NCBI GenBank assembly: GCA_036417435.1
Contig: JAZAQT010000544.1
Span: 118,295 to 182,294, forward strand
Direction of reading: 5' to 3'
From: Inia geoffrensis
Taxonomy: Eukaryota > Chordata > Mammalia > Artiodactyla > Iniidae
DNA length: 64,000 nt
Shown here: positions 9,601-23,197 of the stretch, piece by piece
Layout of the letters: each line of letters begins with the position of its first letter
Numbering within the stretch: position 1 is the stretch's first letter
Made by a program: the position numbers and the translations under genes
The notes under the pieces: generated by a model
Told to the model about the DNA's origin: nothing
Seen by the model: the letters and a program-made list of their open reading frames with translations, nothing else
Database searches by the model: none

Positions 9601-9946
9601 TTTCAGTTTCCCTAGCCCAGGATATTTCTTGAGGGCTGGGTTGCGTCTTCAAAGCCGCAGGCCGTAGGCCTTGTGGATGATAGGTGCCCTTCAGCACAGT
9701 TGGTAAGATTGTTACGGCAGTGTGCCACGAGGTGGCAGCACTGCTCCGTGTCGTCTCTGGTAACGTGGGGAAAGAAAGCCTTAGCGGGCTTCCCGATGTT
9801 GGACTGGAAATGGGGAGTCGAACGTGGCTAAACACACGCCACTCGGTTTTTGTAGGCTCACCTCCTGCCCCTTAACCTGCACTGCCCCACCGCAGGCATA
9901 TCGCAAGGCTTGCAAGTGAGCTACTCGTAGGGTGCCGTGGTTCGCA
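6631..9946 (+). repeat. Macrosatellite unit U3 (beta from 8249)
   Basis: 3,316 bp. CTCF-like cores at 8027 and 9725, X-box at 8563, intact YY1-like AAGATGGC at 8267. It shares several otherwise rare variants with U11, such as TTGTTCTATTGCTGC near 7395, CAATGATTCTAGTG near 9240 and GTGAGCTACTCG near 9916, so U3 and U11 descend from one ancestral unit eight positions apart. Confidence 0.95.
8267..8274 (+). promoter_or_regulatory. YY1-like motif AAGATGGC in beta (first intact copy, U3)
   Basis: AAGATGGC followed by TG fits the YY1 core (AAGATGGCNGC-like) except at its outer end. Intact copies: 8267, 14896, 18207, 21518, 24834, 28145, 31456, 44716, 48027, 51338, 54654, 57965, 61276. U1, U2, U4, U12 and U13 have AAGTTGGC, and U11 has AAGATGTC, so the site varies among units. 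Alphas have AAGTGGGC and no match. Confidence 0.35.
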
Positions 9947-12900
9947 GGTGGGGCCTCTCTAATGAAGTGGGCTGGAGGTGGGAACTTGCCTAGCAGGAGC
10001 TGTGGAGATCCGCTTTCTTCATAGCCCTTCCCTCTCAGCTGTTTCACCATCATTTGGGTACACCAGTCTGTGCTTACCTGTAGGAGGGCCCTGTTGGATC
10101 GGCAGATTGTGGTACCACGCGGCGGAGAACAGCAGCAGCATCCTCCAGCCGCGGGACACAGGCCTCCTGAGGCTCCAGGGGTCTGACGCCAGCCGACGTC
10201 ACAGAGGCCTGAGGTAAGAAAGTGGCCATTTCGTAACCCCTTACTTGCCTTGTCATTGAACAGTCCTTTTCTCTTTCAGCATAGTTTATATACAATGCTG
10301 CGTCTCTTTGAGTTCTAAAGCCACCTGATGCATTATAAACGTAGCTCTACATGTAGGGTTTCGGATTCTTTGCTGTTATTTAACGAGGAATATTTGGTAG
10401 AGTCCCATGTTCTTTTGGGTGAGTCGCCCTTGATGAGCACTTTTTCATACGTTAAATGTGTTTCTGTTAATCCCAATCTCCTAATTCACTCTTCCGCGGT
10501 CTCCAATCTACCCCTTTGGGAACTCCTCGCTTCTTTCTTCCCTTTGTGAACCTGTGTTTCCTTTCTTTACTAACTTCCTTTGTATCCCTATGTAGACTGC
10601 ACACATAAGGGATATCCGGGTATATGTGTCTTGCTGCCTCTAATTGACCAGAATAAGTGAGATCATCTAGTGCTCCACCCATGCTGCTGCAAATACTATG
10701 AGTGCATTTTGTTCTCTGGCTGCGTGGTAGTCGAGCATGTGTAGGTAGCGGAACATCTTTCTCCCTTCACCCCTCGCTCGACAGTTCGTTCGTTTGTATG
10801 TCTTGGCTGTGGTCAAGGGTACCACAACGACTGCTGGGGTGCAAGAGCTTCCTTCCAATGATGCTAGTGTCTGGTTATACGACCTGCAGCGGGGTTGCCG
10901 AATCTCGTGGTACCTCCAGTGTTTAGTTTGGTAAGGAATGTGCCTACTGATCCTCATACCGGCTGTTACCAATTTACAATCCCACCAACAGCAATAGCTG
11001 GCTTCACTTTGTGGCCTGCCCTCTTGAGCACTTAAAATTTTAGGGTTTGAGAGGACTTCAGCCAGGGATCAACTCGTCTAGCTTTCTTTTCACTCTCTAA
11101 TCATGAGAGACCTTGAGCATCTTTTCATTTGAATGTGCTGTTTTCTAAAACGCGGGTGACTACCACTGAGGTCTTGTAAGGTTTCTGCCTGAGAGTCGGG
11201 CCTGATGTGGATTCATTTCAGATTGCCTAGCCCAGGATATTTCCTGAGGGCAGGGTTGTGTTTTCAAAGCCGCAGGCTCTAGGTCTTGTGAATGACAGTT
11301 GCCCTTCAGCACAGTTGGTAAGGTTGTTACGGCAGTGTGCCACAAGGCGGCAGCACTACTCCGTGTCGTCTCTGGTAACTTGGGGAAAGAAAGTCTTAGA
11401 CGGGGTCCCGGTGTTGGATTGGAAATGGGGAGTCGAACGTGGCTAAACACACACTTCTGGGCTTGTGTATGCTCACCTCCTGCCCCTTGACCTGCACTGC
11501 CCCACCACAGACAAATCGCAAGCCTTGCAAGTGGGCCATTCGGAGGGTGCCGTGGTTCGCAGGTGGGGTGACTCTAATGAAGTTGGCTGGAGGTGGGAAT
11601 CTGCCTAGCAGGAGCTGTGAAGATCCGGTTACTTCACCGCTCTTCCCTCTCAGCTGCTCCACCCTCATTTGGGTACACCAGGCTTTGCTTACCTGTAGGA
11701 GGGCCACGTTGGATCGGGAGATTGGGGTATCACGCAGGGGAGAATGGGCAATAGCGGTCCGGGGTGCCGCTTGTCAGGTGGCACGTCCTCCTGCCTTGAT
11801 GCCTCAGCAGCAGCATGCTCCGGCCGTGGGACCCAGGTCTGCCGTGGGACCCAGGCCTGCTTAGGCTCCAGGGGCGTTACCGTGGTAACGACATCACAGA
11901 CACCTGAGGTAACAGAGTAGGAATTTCTTAACCACTTACTTGCCTTGTCATTGTACAGTACTTTTCCCTTTCAGCCTAGTTCATATACAATGTTGCGTCT
12001 GTTTGAGTTCTACAGCCACTTGATGCAATTATACATGTAGCTATACCCTTAGGGTTTCGGATTCTTTGCACTCTTCGCGTATTGAGGAATGTTTTGTAGC
12101 GTTCCCTGTGATTGAGAGTGGGTCGCCCTTGAGCACTTTTTGATAAGTTAAGCGTGTTTCTGTGAATCCCGACCTCCTACTTCACCCTTCCCCGTTCTCC
12201 AATTTCCCCCTCAGGGAACTCCAGGCTTCGTTCTTCCCTTTGTGAACCTGTGTTTCCTATGTGGACTAGCTTCCTTAGTATCCGTATTTAGGCGGCAGAC
12301 AAAAGTGGGATATCCTGGAATATGTGTCTTGCTGCCTCTAATTGACCGGAATTAGTGAGATCATGTACTGCTGCACCCATGCTGCTGCAAAGAGTATGGG
12401 TTCATTTTGTTCTGTGGCTGAGTGGTAGTCGAGGGTGTGTAGGTAGCAGAACATCTTTCTCCATTCACCCCTCGCTCCCCATTCCGTTCATTTCTCTGTC
12501 TTGGCTGCGGTCTTGGGAACCGCAAGGACCGCTGGGGTGCAAGAGCTTGCTTCCAATGATGCTAGTGTCTGGTTATACGACCTGCAGCGGGGTTGCCGAA
12601 TCTCGTGGTACCTGCAGTGTTTAGTTTGGTAAGGAATATGCCTAGTGTTCCTCATACCGGCTGTTAGCAATTTACATTCCCACCAATAGCAATAGCTGGC
12701 TTCTCCTTTTGGCATGCCCTCTTGAGCACTTACGCTTTTAGCGTTTGAGAGGACTGCAGCCAGGGAACACCTCGTCTAGCTTTCTTTGCACTCTCTAATC
12801 ATGACAGATCCTGAGCATCTTTTCTCTTCAATGTGCTGTTTTCTACAACGCGGGTGAGTACCACTGAGTTCTTGAAAGGTTCCTGCCTCAGGGTCGGGCG

Positions 12901-13259
12901 TGATTTGAATTCGTTTCAGTTTCCCTAGCCCAGGATATTTCTTGAGGGCTGGGTTGTGTCTTCAAAGCCGCAGGCCGTAGGCCTTGTGGATGATAGGTGC
13001 CCTTCAGCACAGTTGGTAAGATTGTTACGGCAGTGTGCCACGAGGTGGCAGCACTGCTCCGTGTCGTCTCTGGTAACGTGGGGAAAGAAAGCCTTAGCGG
13101 GCTTCCCGGTGTTGGACTGGAAATGGGGAGTCGAACGTGGCTAAACACACGCCCCTCGGTTTTTGTAGGCTCACCTCCTGCCCCTTAACCTGCACTGCCC
13201 CACCGCAGGCATATCGCAAGCCTTGCAAGTGGGCTACTCGGAGGGTGCCGTGGTTCGCA
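9947..13259 (+). repeat. Macrosatellite unit U4 (beta from 11562)
   Basis: 3,313 bp; the alpha is 1,615 bp because CT is missing in TTTGCTGTTATTT near 10370, a deletion shared only with U12. CTCF-like cores at 11340 and 13038, X-box at 11876, non-matching AAGTTGGC at 11580. From about 11.92 kb onward it is nearly identical to U13 (offset 29,820). Confidence 0.95.
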
Positions 13260-16200
13260 GGTGGGGTCTCTCTAATGAAGTGGGCTGGAGGTGGGAACTT
13301 GACTAGCAGGAGCTGTGGAGATCCGCTTTCTTCAAAGCCCTTCCCTCTCAGCTGTTTCACCATCATTTGGGTACACCAGGCTGTGCTTACCTGTAGGAGG
13401 GCCCTGTTGGATCGGCAGATTGTGGTACCACGCAGCGGAGAACAGCAGCAGCATCCTCCAGCCGCGGGACACAGGCCTCCTGAGGCTCCAGGGGTCTGAC
13501 GCCAGCCGACGTCACAGAGGCCTGAGGTAAGAAAGTGGCCATTTCGTAACCCCTTACTTGCCTTGTTATTGAACAGTCCTTTTCTCTTTCAGCATAGTTT
13601 ATATACAATGCTGCGTCTCTTTGAGTTCTACAGCCACTTGACGCAATTATAAACGTAGCTCTACCTGTAGGGTTTCGGATTCTTTGCCCTGTTACTTATC
13701 GAGGAATATTTGGTAGAGTCCCATGTTCTTTTGGGTGAGTCGCCCTTGATGAGCACTTTTTCATACGTTAAATGTGTTTCTGTTAATCCCAATCTCCTAA
13801 TTCACTCTTCCCCGTTCTCCAATCTCCCCCTTTGGGAACTCCTCGCTTCTTTCTTCCCTTTGTGAACCTGTGTTTCCTTTCTTTACTAACTTCCTTTGTA
13901 TCCCTATGTAGACTGCACACATAAGGGATATCCGGGTATATGTGTCTTGCTGCCTCTAATTGACCAGAATTAGTGAGATCATCTAGTGCTCCACCCATGC
14001 TGCTGCAAATACTATGAGTGCATTTTGTTCTATGGCTGCGTGGTAGTCGAGCGTGTGTAGGTAGCGGAACATCTTTCTCCCTTCACCCCTCGCTCGACAG
14101 TTCGTTCGTTTGTATGTCTTGGCTGTGGTCAAGGGTACCACAACGACTGCTGGGGTGCAAGAGCTTCCTTCCAATGATGCTAGTGTCTGGTTATACGACC
14201 TGCAGCGGGGTTGCCGAATCTCGTGGTACCTCCAGTGTTTAGTTTGGTAAGGAATGTGCCTACTGATCCTCATACCGGCTGTTACCAATTTACAATCCCA
14301 CCAACAGCAATAGCTGGCTTCACTTTGTGGCCTGCCCCCTTGAGCACTTAAAATTTTAGGGTTTGAGAGGACTTCAGCCAGGGATCAACTCGTCTAGCTT
14401 TCTTTTCACTCTCTAATCATGAGAGACCTTGAGCATCTTTTCATTTGAATGTGCTGTTTTCTAAAACGCGGGTGAATACCACTGAGGTCTTGTAAGGTTT
14501 CTGCCTGAGAGTCGGGCCTGATGTGGATTCATTTCAGATTGCCTAGCCCAGGATATTTCCTGAGGGCAGGGTTGTGTTTTCAAAGCCGCAGGCTCTAGGT
14601 CTTGTGAATGACAGTTGCCCTTCAGCACAGTTGGTAAGGTTGTTACGGCAGTGTGCCACAAGGCGGCAGCACTACTCCGTGTCGTCTCTGGTAACTTGGG
14701 GAAAGAAAGTCTTAGACGGGGTCCCGGTGTTGGATTGGAAATGGGGAGTCGAACGTGGCTAAACACACACCTGTGGGCTTGTGTATGCTCACCTCCTGCC
14801 CCTTAACCTGCACTGCCCCACCACAGACAAATCGCAAGCCTTGCAAGTGGGCCATTCGGAGGGTGCCGTGGTTCGCAGGTGGGGCGACTCTAATGAAGAT
14901 GGCTGGAGGTGGGAACCTGCCTAGCAGGAGCTGTGAAGATCCGGTTACTTCACCGCTCTTCCCTCTCAGCTGCTCCACCCTCATTTGGGTACACCAGGCT
15001 TTGCTTACGTGTAGGAGGGCCACGTTGGATCGGGAGATTGGGGTATCACGCAGGGGAGAATGGGCAATAGCGGTCCGGGGTGCCGCTTGTCAGGTGGCAC
15101 GTCCTCCTGCCTTGATGCCTCAGCAGCAGCATGCTCCGGCCGTGGGACCCAGGTCTGCCGTGGGACCCAGGCCTGCTTAGGCTCCAGGGGCGTTACCGTG
15201 GTAACGACATCACAGACACCTGAGGTAACAGAGTAGGCATTTTTTAACCCCTTACTTGCCTTGTCATTGTACAGTACTTTTCCCTTTCAGCCTAGTTCAT
15301 ATACAATGTTGCGTCTGTTTGAGTTCTACAGCCACTTGATGCAATTATACATGTAGCTATACCCTTAGGTTTTCGGATTCTTTGCACTCTTCGCGTATTG
15401 AGGAATGTTTTGTAGCGTTCCCTGTGATTTAGAGTGGGTCGCCCTTGAGCACTTTTTGATAAGTTAAGCGTGTTTCTGTGAATCCCGACCTCCTACTTCA
15501 CCCTTCCCCGTTCTCCAATTTCCCCCTCAGGGAACTCCAGGCTTCGTTCTTCCCTTTGTGAACCTGTGTTTCCTATGTGGACTAGCTTCCTTAGTATCCG
15601 TATTTAGGCGGCAGACAAAAGTGGGATATCCTGGAATATGTGTCTTGCTGCCTCTAATTGACCGGAATTAGTGAGACCATGTACTGCTGCACCCATGCTG
15701 CTGCAAAGAGTGTGGGTTCATTTTGTTCTGTGGCTGAGTGGTAGTCGAGGGTGTGTAGGTAGCAGAACATCTTTCTCCATTCACCCCTCGCTCCCCATTC
15801 CGTTCATTTCTCTGTCTTGGCTGTGGTCATGGGAACCGCAAGGACCGCTGGGGTGCAAGAGCTTTCTTCCAAAGATGCTAGTGTCTGGTTATACGACCTG
15901 CAGCGGGGTTGCCGAATCTCGTGGTACCTCCAGTGTTTAGTTTGGTAAGGAATATGCCTAGTGTTCCTCATACCGGCTGTTAGCAATTTACATTCCCACC
16001 AATAGCAATAGCTGGCTTCTCTTTTTGGCATGCCCTCTTGAGCACTTACGCTTTTAGCGTTTGAGAGGACTGCAGCCAGGGAACACCTCGTCTAGCTTTC
16101 TTTGCACTCTCTAATCATGACAGATCCTGAGCATCTTTTCAATGTGCTCTTTTCTACAACGCGGGTGAGTACCACTGAGTTCTTGAAAGGTTCCTGCCTC

Positions 16201-16570
16201 AGGGTCGGGCGTGATTTGAATTCGTTTCAGTTTCCCTAGCCCAGGATTTTTCTTGAGGGCCTGGTTGTGTCTTCAAAGCCGCAGGCCGTAGGCCTTGAGG
16301 ATGATAGGTGCCCTTCAGCACAGTTGGTAAGATTGTTACGGCAGTGTGCCACGAGGTGGCAGCACTGCTCCGTGTCGTCTCTGGTAACGTGGGAAAAGAA
16401 AGCCTTAGCGGGCTTCCCGGTGTTGGACTGGAAATGGGGAGTCGAACGTGGCTAAACACACGCCCCTCGGTTTTTGTAGGCTCACCTCCTGCCCCTTAAC
16501 CTGCACTGCCCCACCGCAGGCATATCGCAAGCCTTGATAGTGGGCTACTCGGAGGGTGCCGTGGTTCGCA
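13260..16570 (+). repeat. Macrosatellite unit U5 (beta from 14878)
   Basis: 3,311 bp, beta of the short 1,693-bp class. CTCF-like cores at 14656 and 16349, X-box at 15192, intact YY1-like AAGATGGC at 14896. C to G at 15008 changes GCTTACCTG to GCTTACGTG, shared with U11 and U14. First unit of a three-unit block. Confidence 0.95.
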
Positions 16571-19500
16571 GGTGGGGCCTCTCTAATGAAGTGGGCTGGA
16601 GGTGGGAACTTGCCTAGCAGGAGCTGTGGAGATCCGCTTTCTTCACAGCCCTTCCCTCTCAGCTGTTTCACCATCATTTGGGTACACCAGGCTGTGCTTA
16701 CCTGTAGGAGGGCCCTGTTGGATCGGCAGATTGTGGTACCACGCAGCGGAGAACAGCAGCAGCATCCTCCATCCGCGGGACACAGGCCTCCTGAGGCTCC
16801 AGGGGTCTGACGCCAGCCGACGTCACAGAGGCCTGAGGTAAGAAAGTGGCCATTTCGTAACCCCTTACTTGCCTTGTCATTGAACAGTCCTTTTCTCTTT
16901 CAGCATAGTTTATATACAATGCTGCGTCTCTTTGAGTTTTACAGCCACTTGACGCAATTATAAACGTAGCTCTACCTGTAGGGTTTCGGATTCTTTGCCC
17001 TGTTACTTATCGAGGAATATTTGGTAGAGTCCCATGTTCTTTTGGGTGAGTCGCCCTTGATGAGCACTTTTTCATACGTTAAATGTGTTTGTGTTAATCC
17101 CAATCTCCTAATTCACTCTTCCCCGGTCTCCAATCTCCCACTTTGGGAACTCCTCGCTTCTTTCTTCCCTTTGTGAACCTGTGTTTCCTTTCTTTACTAT
17201 CTTCCTTTGTATCCCTATGTAGACTGCACACATAAGGGATATCCGGGTATATGTGTCTTGCTGCCTCTAATTGACCAGAATTAGTGAGATCATCTAGTGC
17301 TCCACCCATGCTGCTGCAAATACTATGAGTGCATTTTGTTCTATGGCTGTGGGGTAGTCGAGCGTGTGTAGGTAGCGGAACATCTTTCTCCCTTCACCCC
17401 TCGCTCGACAGTTCGTTCGTTTGTATGTCTTGGCTGTGGTCAAGGGTACCACAACGACTGCTGGGGTGCAAGAGCTTCCTTCCAATGATGCTAGTGTCTG
17501 GTTATACGACCTGCAGCGGGGTTGCCGAATCTCGTGGTACCTCCAGTGTTTAGTTTGGTAAGGAATGTGCCTACTGATCCTCATACCGGCTGTTACCAAT
17601 TTACAATCCCACCAACAGCAATAGCTGGCTTCACTTTGTGGCCTGCCCCCTTGAGCACTTAAAATTTTAGGGTTTGAGAGGACTTCAGCCAGGGATCAAC
17701 TCGTCTAGCTTTCTTTTCACTCTCTAATCATGAGAGACCTTGAGCATCTTTTCATTTGAATGTGCTGTTTTCTAAAATGCTGGTGAATACCACTGAGGTC
17801 TTGTAAGGTTTCTGCCTGAGAGTCGGGCCTGATGTGGATTCATTTCAGATTGCCTAGCCCAGGATATTTCCTGAGGGCAGGGTTGTGTTTTCAAAGCCGC
17901 AGGCTCTAGGTCTTGTGAATGACAGTTGCCCTTCAGCACAGTTGGTAAGGTTGTTACGGCAGTGTGCCACAAGGCGGCAGCACTACTCCGTGTCGTCTCT
18001 GGTAACTTGGGGAAAGAAAGTCTTAGACGGGGTCCCGGTGTTGGATTGGAAATGGGGAGTCGAACGTGGCTAAACACACACCTGTGGGCTTGTGTATGCT
18101 CACCTCCTGCCCCTTAACCTGCACTGCCCCACCACAGACAAATCGCAAGCCTTGCAAGTGGGCCATTCGGAGGGTGCCGTGGTTCGCAGGTGGGGCGACT
18201 CTAATGAAGATGGCTGGAGGTGGGAACCTGCCTAGCAGGAGCTGTGAAGATCCGGTTACTTCACCGCTCTTCCCTCTCAGCTGCTCCACCCTCATTTGGG
18301 TACACCAGGCTTTGCTTACCTGTAGGAGGGCCACGTTGGATCGGGAGATTGGGGTATCACGCAGGGGAGAATGGGCAATAGCGGTCCGGGGTGCCGCTTG
18401 TCAGGTGGCACGTCCTCCTGCCTTGATGCCTCAGCAGCAGCATGCTCCGGCCGTGGGACCCAGGTCTGCCGTGGGACCCAGGCCTGCTTAGGCTCCAGGG
18501 GCGTTACCGTGGTAACGACATCACAGACACCTGAGGTAACAGAGTAGGCATTTTTTAACCCCTTACTTGCCTTGTCATTGTACAGTACTTTTCCCTTTCA
18601 GCCTAGTTCATATACAATGTTGCGTCTGTTTGAGTTCTACAGCCACTTGATGCAATTATACATGTAGCTATACCCTTAGGTTTTCGGATTCTTTGCACTC
18701 TTCGCGTATTGAGGAATGTTTTGTAGCGTTCCCTGTGATTTAGAGTGGGTCGCCCTTGAGCACTTTTTGATAAGTTAAGCGTGTTTCTGTGAATCCCGAC
18801 CTCCTACTTCACCCTTCCCCGTTCTCCAATTTCCCCCTCAGGGAACTCCAGGCTTCGTTCTTCCCTTTGTGAACCTGTGTTTCCTATGTGGACTAGCTTC
18901 CTTAGTATCCGTATTTAGGCGGCAGACAAAAGTGGGATATCCTGGAATATGTGTCTTGCTGCCTCTAATTGACCGGAATTAGTGAGACCATGTACTGCTG
19001 CACCCATGCTGCTGCAAAGAGTGTGGGTTCATTTTGTTCTGTGGCTGAGTGGTAGTCGAGGGTGTGTAGGTAGCAGAACATCTTTCTCCATTCACCCCTC
19101 GCTCCCCATTCCGTTCATTTCTCTGTCTTGGCTGTGGTCATGGGAACCGCAAGGACCGCTGGGGTGCAAGAGCTTTCTTCCAAAGATGCTAGTGTCTGGT
19201 TATACGACCTGCAGCGGGGTTGCCGAATCTCGTGGTACCTCCAGTGTTTAGTTTGGTAAGGAATATGCCTAGTGTTCCTCATACCGGCTGTTAGCAATTT
19301 ACATTCCCACCAATAGCAATAGCTGGCTTCTCTTTTTGGCATGCCCTCTTGAGCACTTACGCTTTTAGCGTTTGAGAGGACTGCAGCCAGGGAACACCTC
19401 GTCTAGCTTTCTTTGCACTCTCTAATCATGACAGATCCTGAGCATCTTTTCAATGTGCTCTTTTCTACAACGCGGGTGAGTACCACTGAGTTCTTGAAAG

Positions 19501-19881
19501 GTTCCTGCCTCAGGGTCGGGCGTGATTTGAATTCGTTTCAGTTTCCCTAGCCCAGGATTTTTCTTGAGGGCCTGGTTGTGTCTTCAAAGCCGCAGGCCGT
19601 AGGCCTTGAGGATGATAGGTGCCCTTCAGCACAGTTGGTAAGATTGTTACGGCAGTGTGCCACGAGGTGGCAGCACTGCTCCGTGTCGTCTCTGGTAACG
19701 TGGGAAAAGAAAGCCTTAGCGGGCTTCCCGATGTTGGACTGGAAATGGGGAGTCGAACGTGGCTAAACACACGCCCCTCGGTTTTTGTAGGCTCACCTCC
19801 TGCCCCTTAACCTGCACTGCCCCACCGCAGGCATATCGCAAGCCTTGATAGTGGGCTACTCGGAGGGTGCCGTGGTTCGCA
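16571..19881 (+). repeat. Macrosatellite unit U6 (beta from 18189)
   Basis: 3,311 bp, short beta. CTCF-like cores at 17967 and 19660, X-box at 18503, YY1-like AAGATGGC at 18207. CCTCCATCCGCGG near 16766 is the marker of the second unit of each three-unit block (also in U9, U15, U18). Confidence 0.95.
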
Positions 19882-22800
19882 GGTGGGGCCTCTCTAATGA
19901 AGTGGGCTGGAGGTGGGAACTTGCCTAGCAGGAGCTGTGGAGATCCGCTTTCTTCACAGCCCTTCCCTCTCAGCTGTTTCACCATCATTTGGGTACACCA
20001 GGCTGTGCTTACCTGTAGGAGGGCCCTGTTGGATCGGCAGATTGTGGTACCACGCAGCGGAGAACAGCAGCAGCATCCTCCAGCCGCGGGACACAGGCCT
20101 CCTGAGGCTCCAGGGGTCTGACGCCAGCCGACGTCACAGAGGCCTGAGGTAAGAAAGTGGCCATTTCGTAACCCCTTACTTGCCTTGTCATTGAACAGTC
20201 CTTTTCTCTTTCAGCATAGTTTATATACAATGCTGCGTCTCTTTGAGTTTTACAGCCACTTGACGCAATTATAAACGTAGCTCTACCTGTAGGGTTTCGG
20301 ATTCTTTGCCCTGTTACTTATCGAGGAATATTTGGTAGAGTCCCATGTTCTTTTGGGTGAGTCGCCCTTGATGAGCACTTTTTCATACGTTAAATGTGTT
20401 TGTGTTAATCCCAATCTCCTAATTCACTCTTCCCCGGTCTCCAATCTCCCACTTTGGGAACTCCTCGCTTCTTTCTTCCCTTTGTGAACCTGTGTTTCCT
20501 TTCTTTACTATCTTCCTTTGTATCCCTATGTAGACTGCACACATAAGGGATATCCGGGTATATGTGTCTTGCTGCCTCTAATTGACCAGAATTAGTGAGA
20601 TCATCTAGTGCTCCACCCATGCTGCTGCAAATACTATGAGTGCATTTTGTTCTATGGCTGTGGGGTAGTCGAGCGTGTGTAGGTAGCGGAACATCTTTCT
20701 CCCTTCACCCCTCGCTCGACAGTTCGTTCGTTTGTATGTCTTGGCTGTGGTCAAGGGTACCACAACGACTGCTGGGGTGCAAGAGCTTCCTTCCAATGAT
20801 GCTAGTGTCTGGTTATACGACCTGCAGCGGGGTTGCCGAATCTCGTGGTACCTCCAGTGTTTAGTTTGGTAAGGAATGTGCCTACTGATCCTCATACCGG
20901 CTGTTACCAATTTACAATCCCACCAACAGCAATAGCTGGCTTCACTTTGTGGCCTGCCCCCTTGAGCACTTAAAATTTTAGGGTTTGAGAGGACTTCAGC
21001 CAGGGATCAACTCGTCTAGCTTTCTTTTCACTCTCTAATCATGAGAGACCTTGAGCATCTTTTCATTTGAATGTGCTGTTTTCTAAAATGCGGGTGAATA
21101 CCACTGAGGTCTTGTAAGGTTTCTGCCTGAGAGTCGGGCCTGATGTGGATTCATTTCAGATTGCCTAGCCCAGGATATTTCCTGAGGGCAGGGTTGTGTT
21201 TTCAAAGCCGCAGGCTCTAGGTCTTGTGAATGACAGTTGCCCTTCAGCACAGTTGGTAAGGTTGTTACGGCAGTGTGCCACAAGGCGGCAGCACTACTCC
21301 GTGTCGTCTCTGGTAACTTGGGGAAAGAAAGTCTTAGACGGGGTCCCGGTGTTGGATTGGAAATGGGGAGTCGAACGTGGCTAAACACACACCTGTGGGC
21401 TTGTGTATGCTCACCTCCTGCCCCTTAACCTGCACTGCCCCACCACAGACAAATCGCAAGCCTTGCAAGTGGGCCATTCGGAGGGTGCCGTGGTTCGCAG
21501 GTGGGGCGACTCTAATGAAGATGGCTGGAGGTGGGAACCTGCCTAGCAGGAGCTGTGAAGATCCGGTTACTTCACCGCTCTTCCCTCTCAGCTGCTCCAC
21601 CCTCATTTGGGTACACCAGGCTTTGCTTACCTGTAGGAGGGCCACGTTGGATCGGGAGATTGGGGTATCACGCAGGGGAGAATGGGCAATAGCGGTCCGG
21701 GGTGCCGCTTGTCAGGTGGCACGTCCTCCTGCCTTGATGCCTCAGCAGCAGCATGCTCCGGCCGTGGGACCCAGGTCTGCCGTGGGACCCAGGCCTGCTT
21801 AGGCTCCAGGGGCGTTACCGTGGTAACGACATCACAGACACCTGAGGTAACAGAGTAGGCATTTTTTAACCCCTTACTTGCCTTGTCATTGTACAGTACT
21901 TTTCCCTTTCAGCCTAGTTCATATACAATGTTGCGTCTGTTTGAGTTCTACAGCCACTTGATGCAATTATACATGTAGCTATACCCTTAGGTTTTCGGAT
22001 TCTTTGCACTCTTCGCGTATTGAGGAATGTTTTGTAGCGTTCCCTGTGATTTAGAGTGGGTCGCCCTTGAGCACTTTTTGATAAGTTAAGCGTGTTTCTG
22101 TGAATCCCGACCTCCTACTTCACCCTTCCCCGTTCTCCAATTTCCCCCTCAGGGAACTCCAGGCTTCGTTCTTCCCTTTGTGAACCTGTGTTTCCTATGT
22201 GGACTAGCTTCCTTAGTATCCGTATTTAGGCGGCAGACAAAAGTGGGATATCCTGGAATATGTGTCTTGCTGCCTCTAATTGACCGGAATTAGTGAGACC
22301 ATGTACTGCTGCACCCATGCTGCTGCAAAGAGTGTGGGTTCATTTTGTTCTGTGGCTGAGTGGTAGTCGAGGGTGTGTAGGTAGCAGAACATCTTTCTCC
22401 ATTCACCCCTCGCTCCCCATTCCGTTCATTTCTCTGTCTTGGCTGCGGTCATGGGAACCGCAAGGACCGCTGGAGTGCAAGAGCTTTCTTCCAATGATGC
22501 TAGTGTCTGGTTATACGACCTGCAGCGGGGTTGCCGAATCTCGTGGTACCTCCAGTGTTTAGTTTGGTAAGGAATATGCCTAGTGTTCCTCATACCGGCT
22601 GTTAGCAATTTACATTCCCACCAATAGCAATAGCTGGCTTCTCCTTTTGGCATGCCCTCTTGAGCACTTACGCTTTTAGCGTTTGAGAGGACTGCAGCCA
22701 GGGAACACCTCGTCTAGCTTTCTTTGCACTCTCTAATCATGACAGATCCTGAGCATCTTTTCTCTTCAATGTGCTGTTTTCTACAACGCGGGTGAGTACC

Positions 22801-23197
22801 ACTGAGTTCTTGAAAGGTTCCTGCCTCAGGGTCGGGCGTGATTTGAATTCGTTTCAGTTTCCCTAGCCCAGGATATTTCTTGAGGGCTGGGTTGTGTCTT
22901 CAAAGCCGCAGGCCGTAGGCCTTGAGGATGATAGGTGCCCTTCAGCACAGTTGGTAAGATTGTTACGGCAGTGTGCCACGAGGTGGCAGCACTGCTCCGT
23001 GTCGTCTCTGGTAACGTGGGGAAAGAAAGCCTTAGCGGGCTTCCCGGTGTTGGACTGGAAATGGGGAGTCGAACGTGGCTAAACACACGCCCCTCGGTTT
23101 TTGTAGGCTCACCTCCTGCCCCTTAACCTGCACTGCCCCACCGCAGGCATATCGCAAGCCTTGCAAGTGGGCTACTCGGAGGGTGCCGTGGTTCGCA
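19882..23197 (+). repeat. Macrosatellite unit U7 (beta from 21500)
   Basis: 3,316 bp, full-length 1,698-bp beta. CTCF-like cores at 21278 and 22976, X-box at 21814, YY1-like AAGATGGC at 21518. GCTGGAGTGCAAG near 22470 marks the third unit of each three-unit block (also U10, U16, U19). Confidence 0.95.

Larger units (their letters stand above)
13260..23197 (+). repeat. Three-unit higher-order block, first copy (U5-U7)
   Basis: 9,938 bp made of units of 3,311, 3,311 and 3,316 bp. Each position in the block has its own markers: the first unit lacks both of the others' markers, the second has CCTCCATCCGCGG, and the third has GCTGGAGTGC and a full-length beta. The order repeats exactly in the next block. 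Confidence 0.9.
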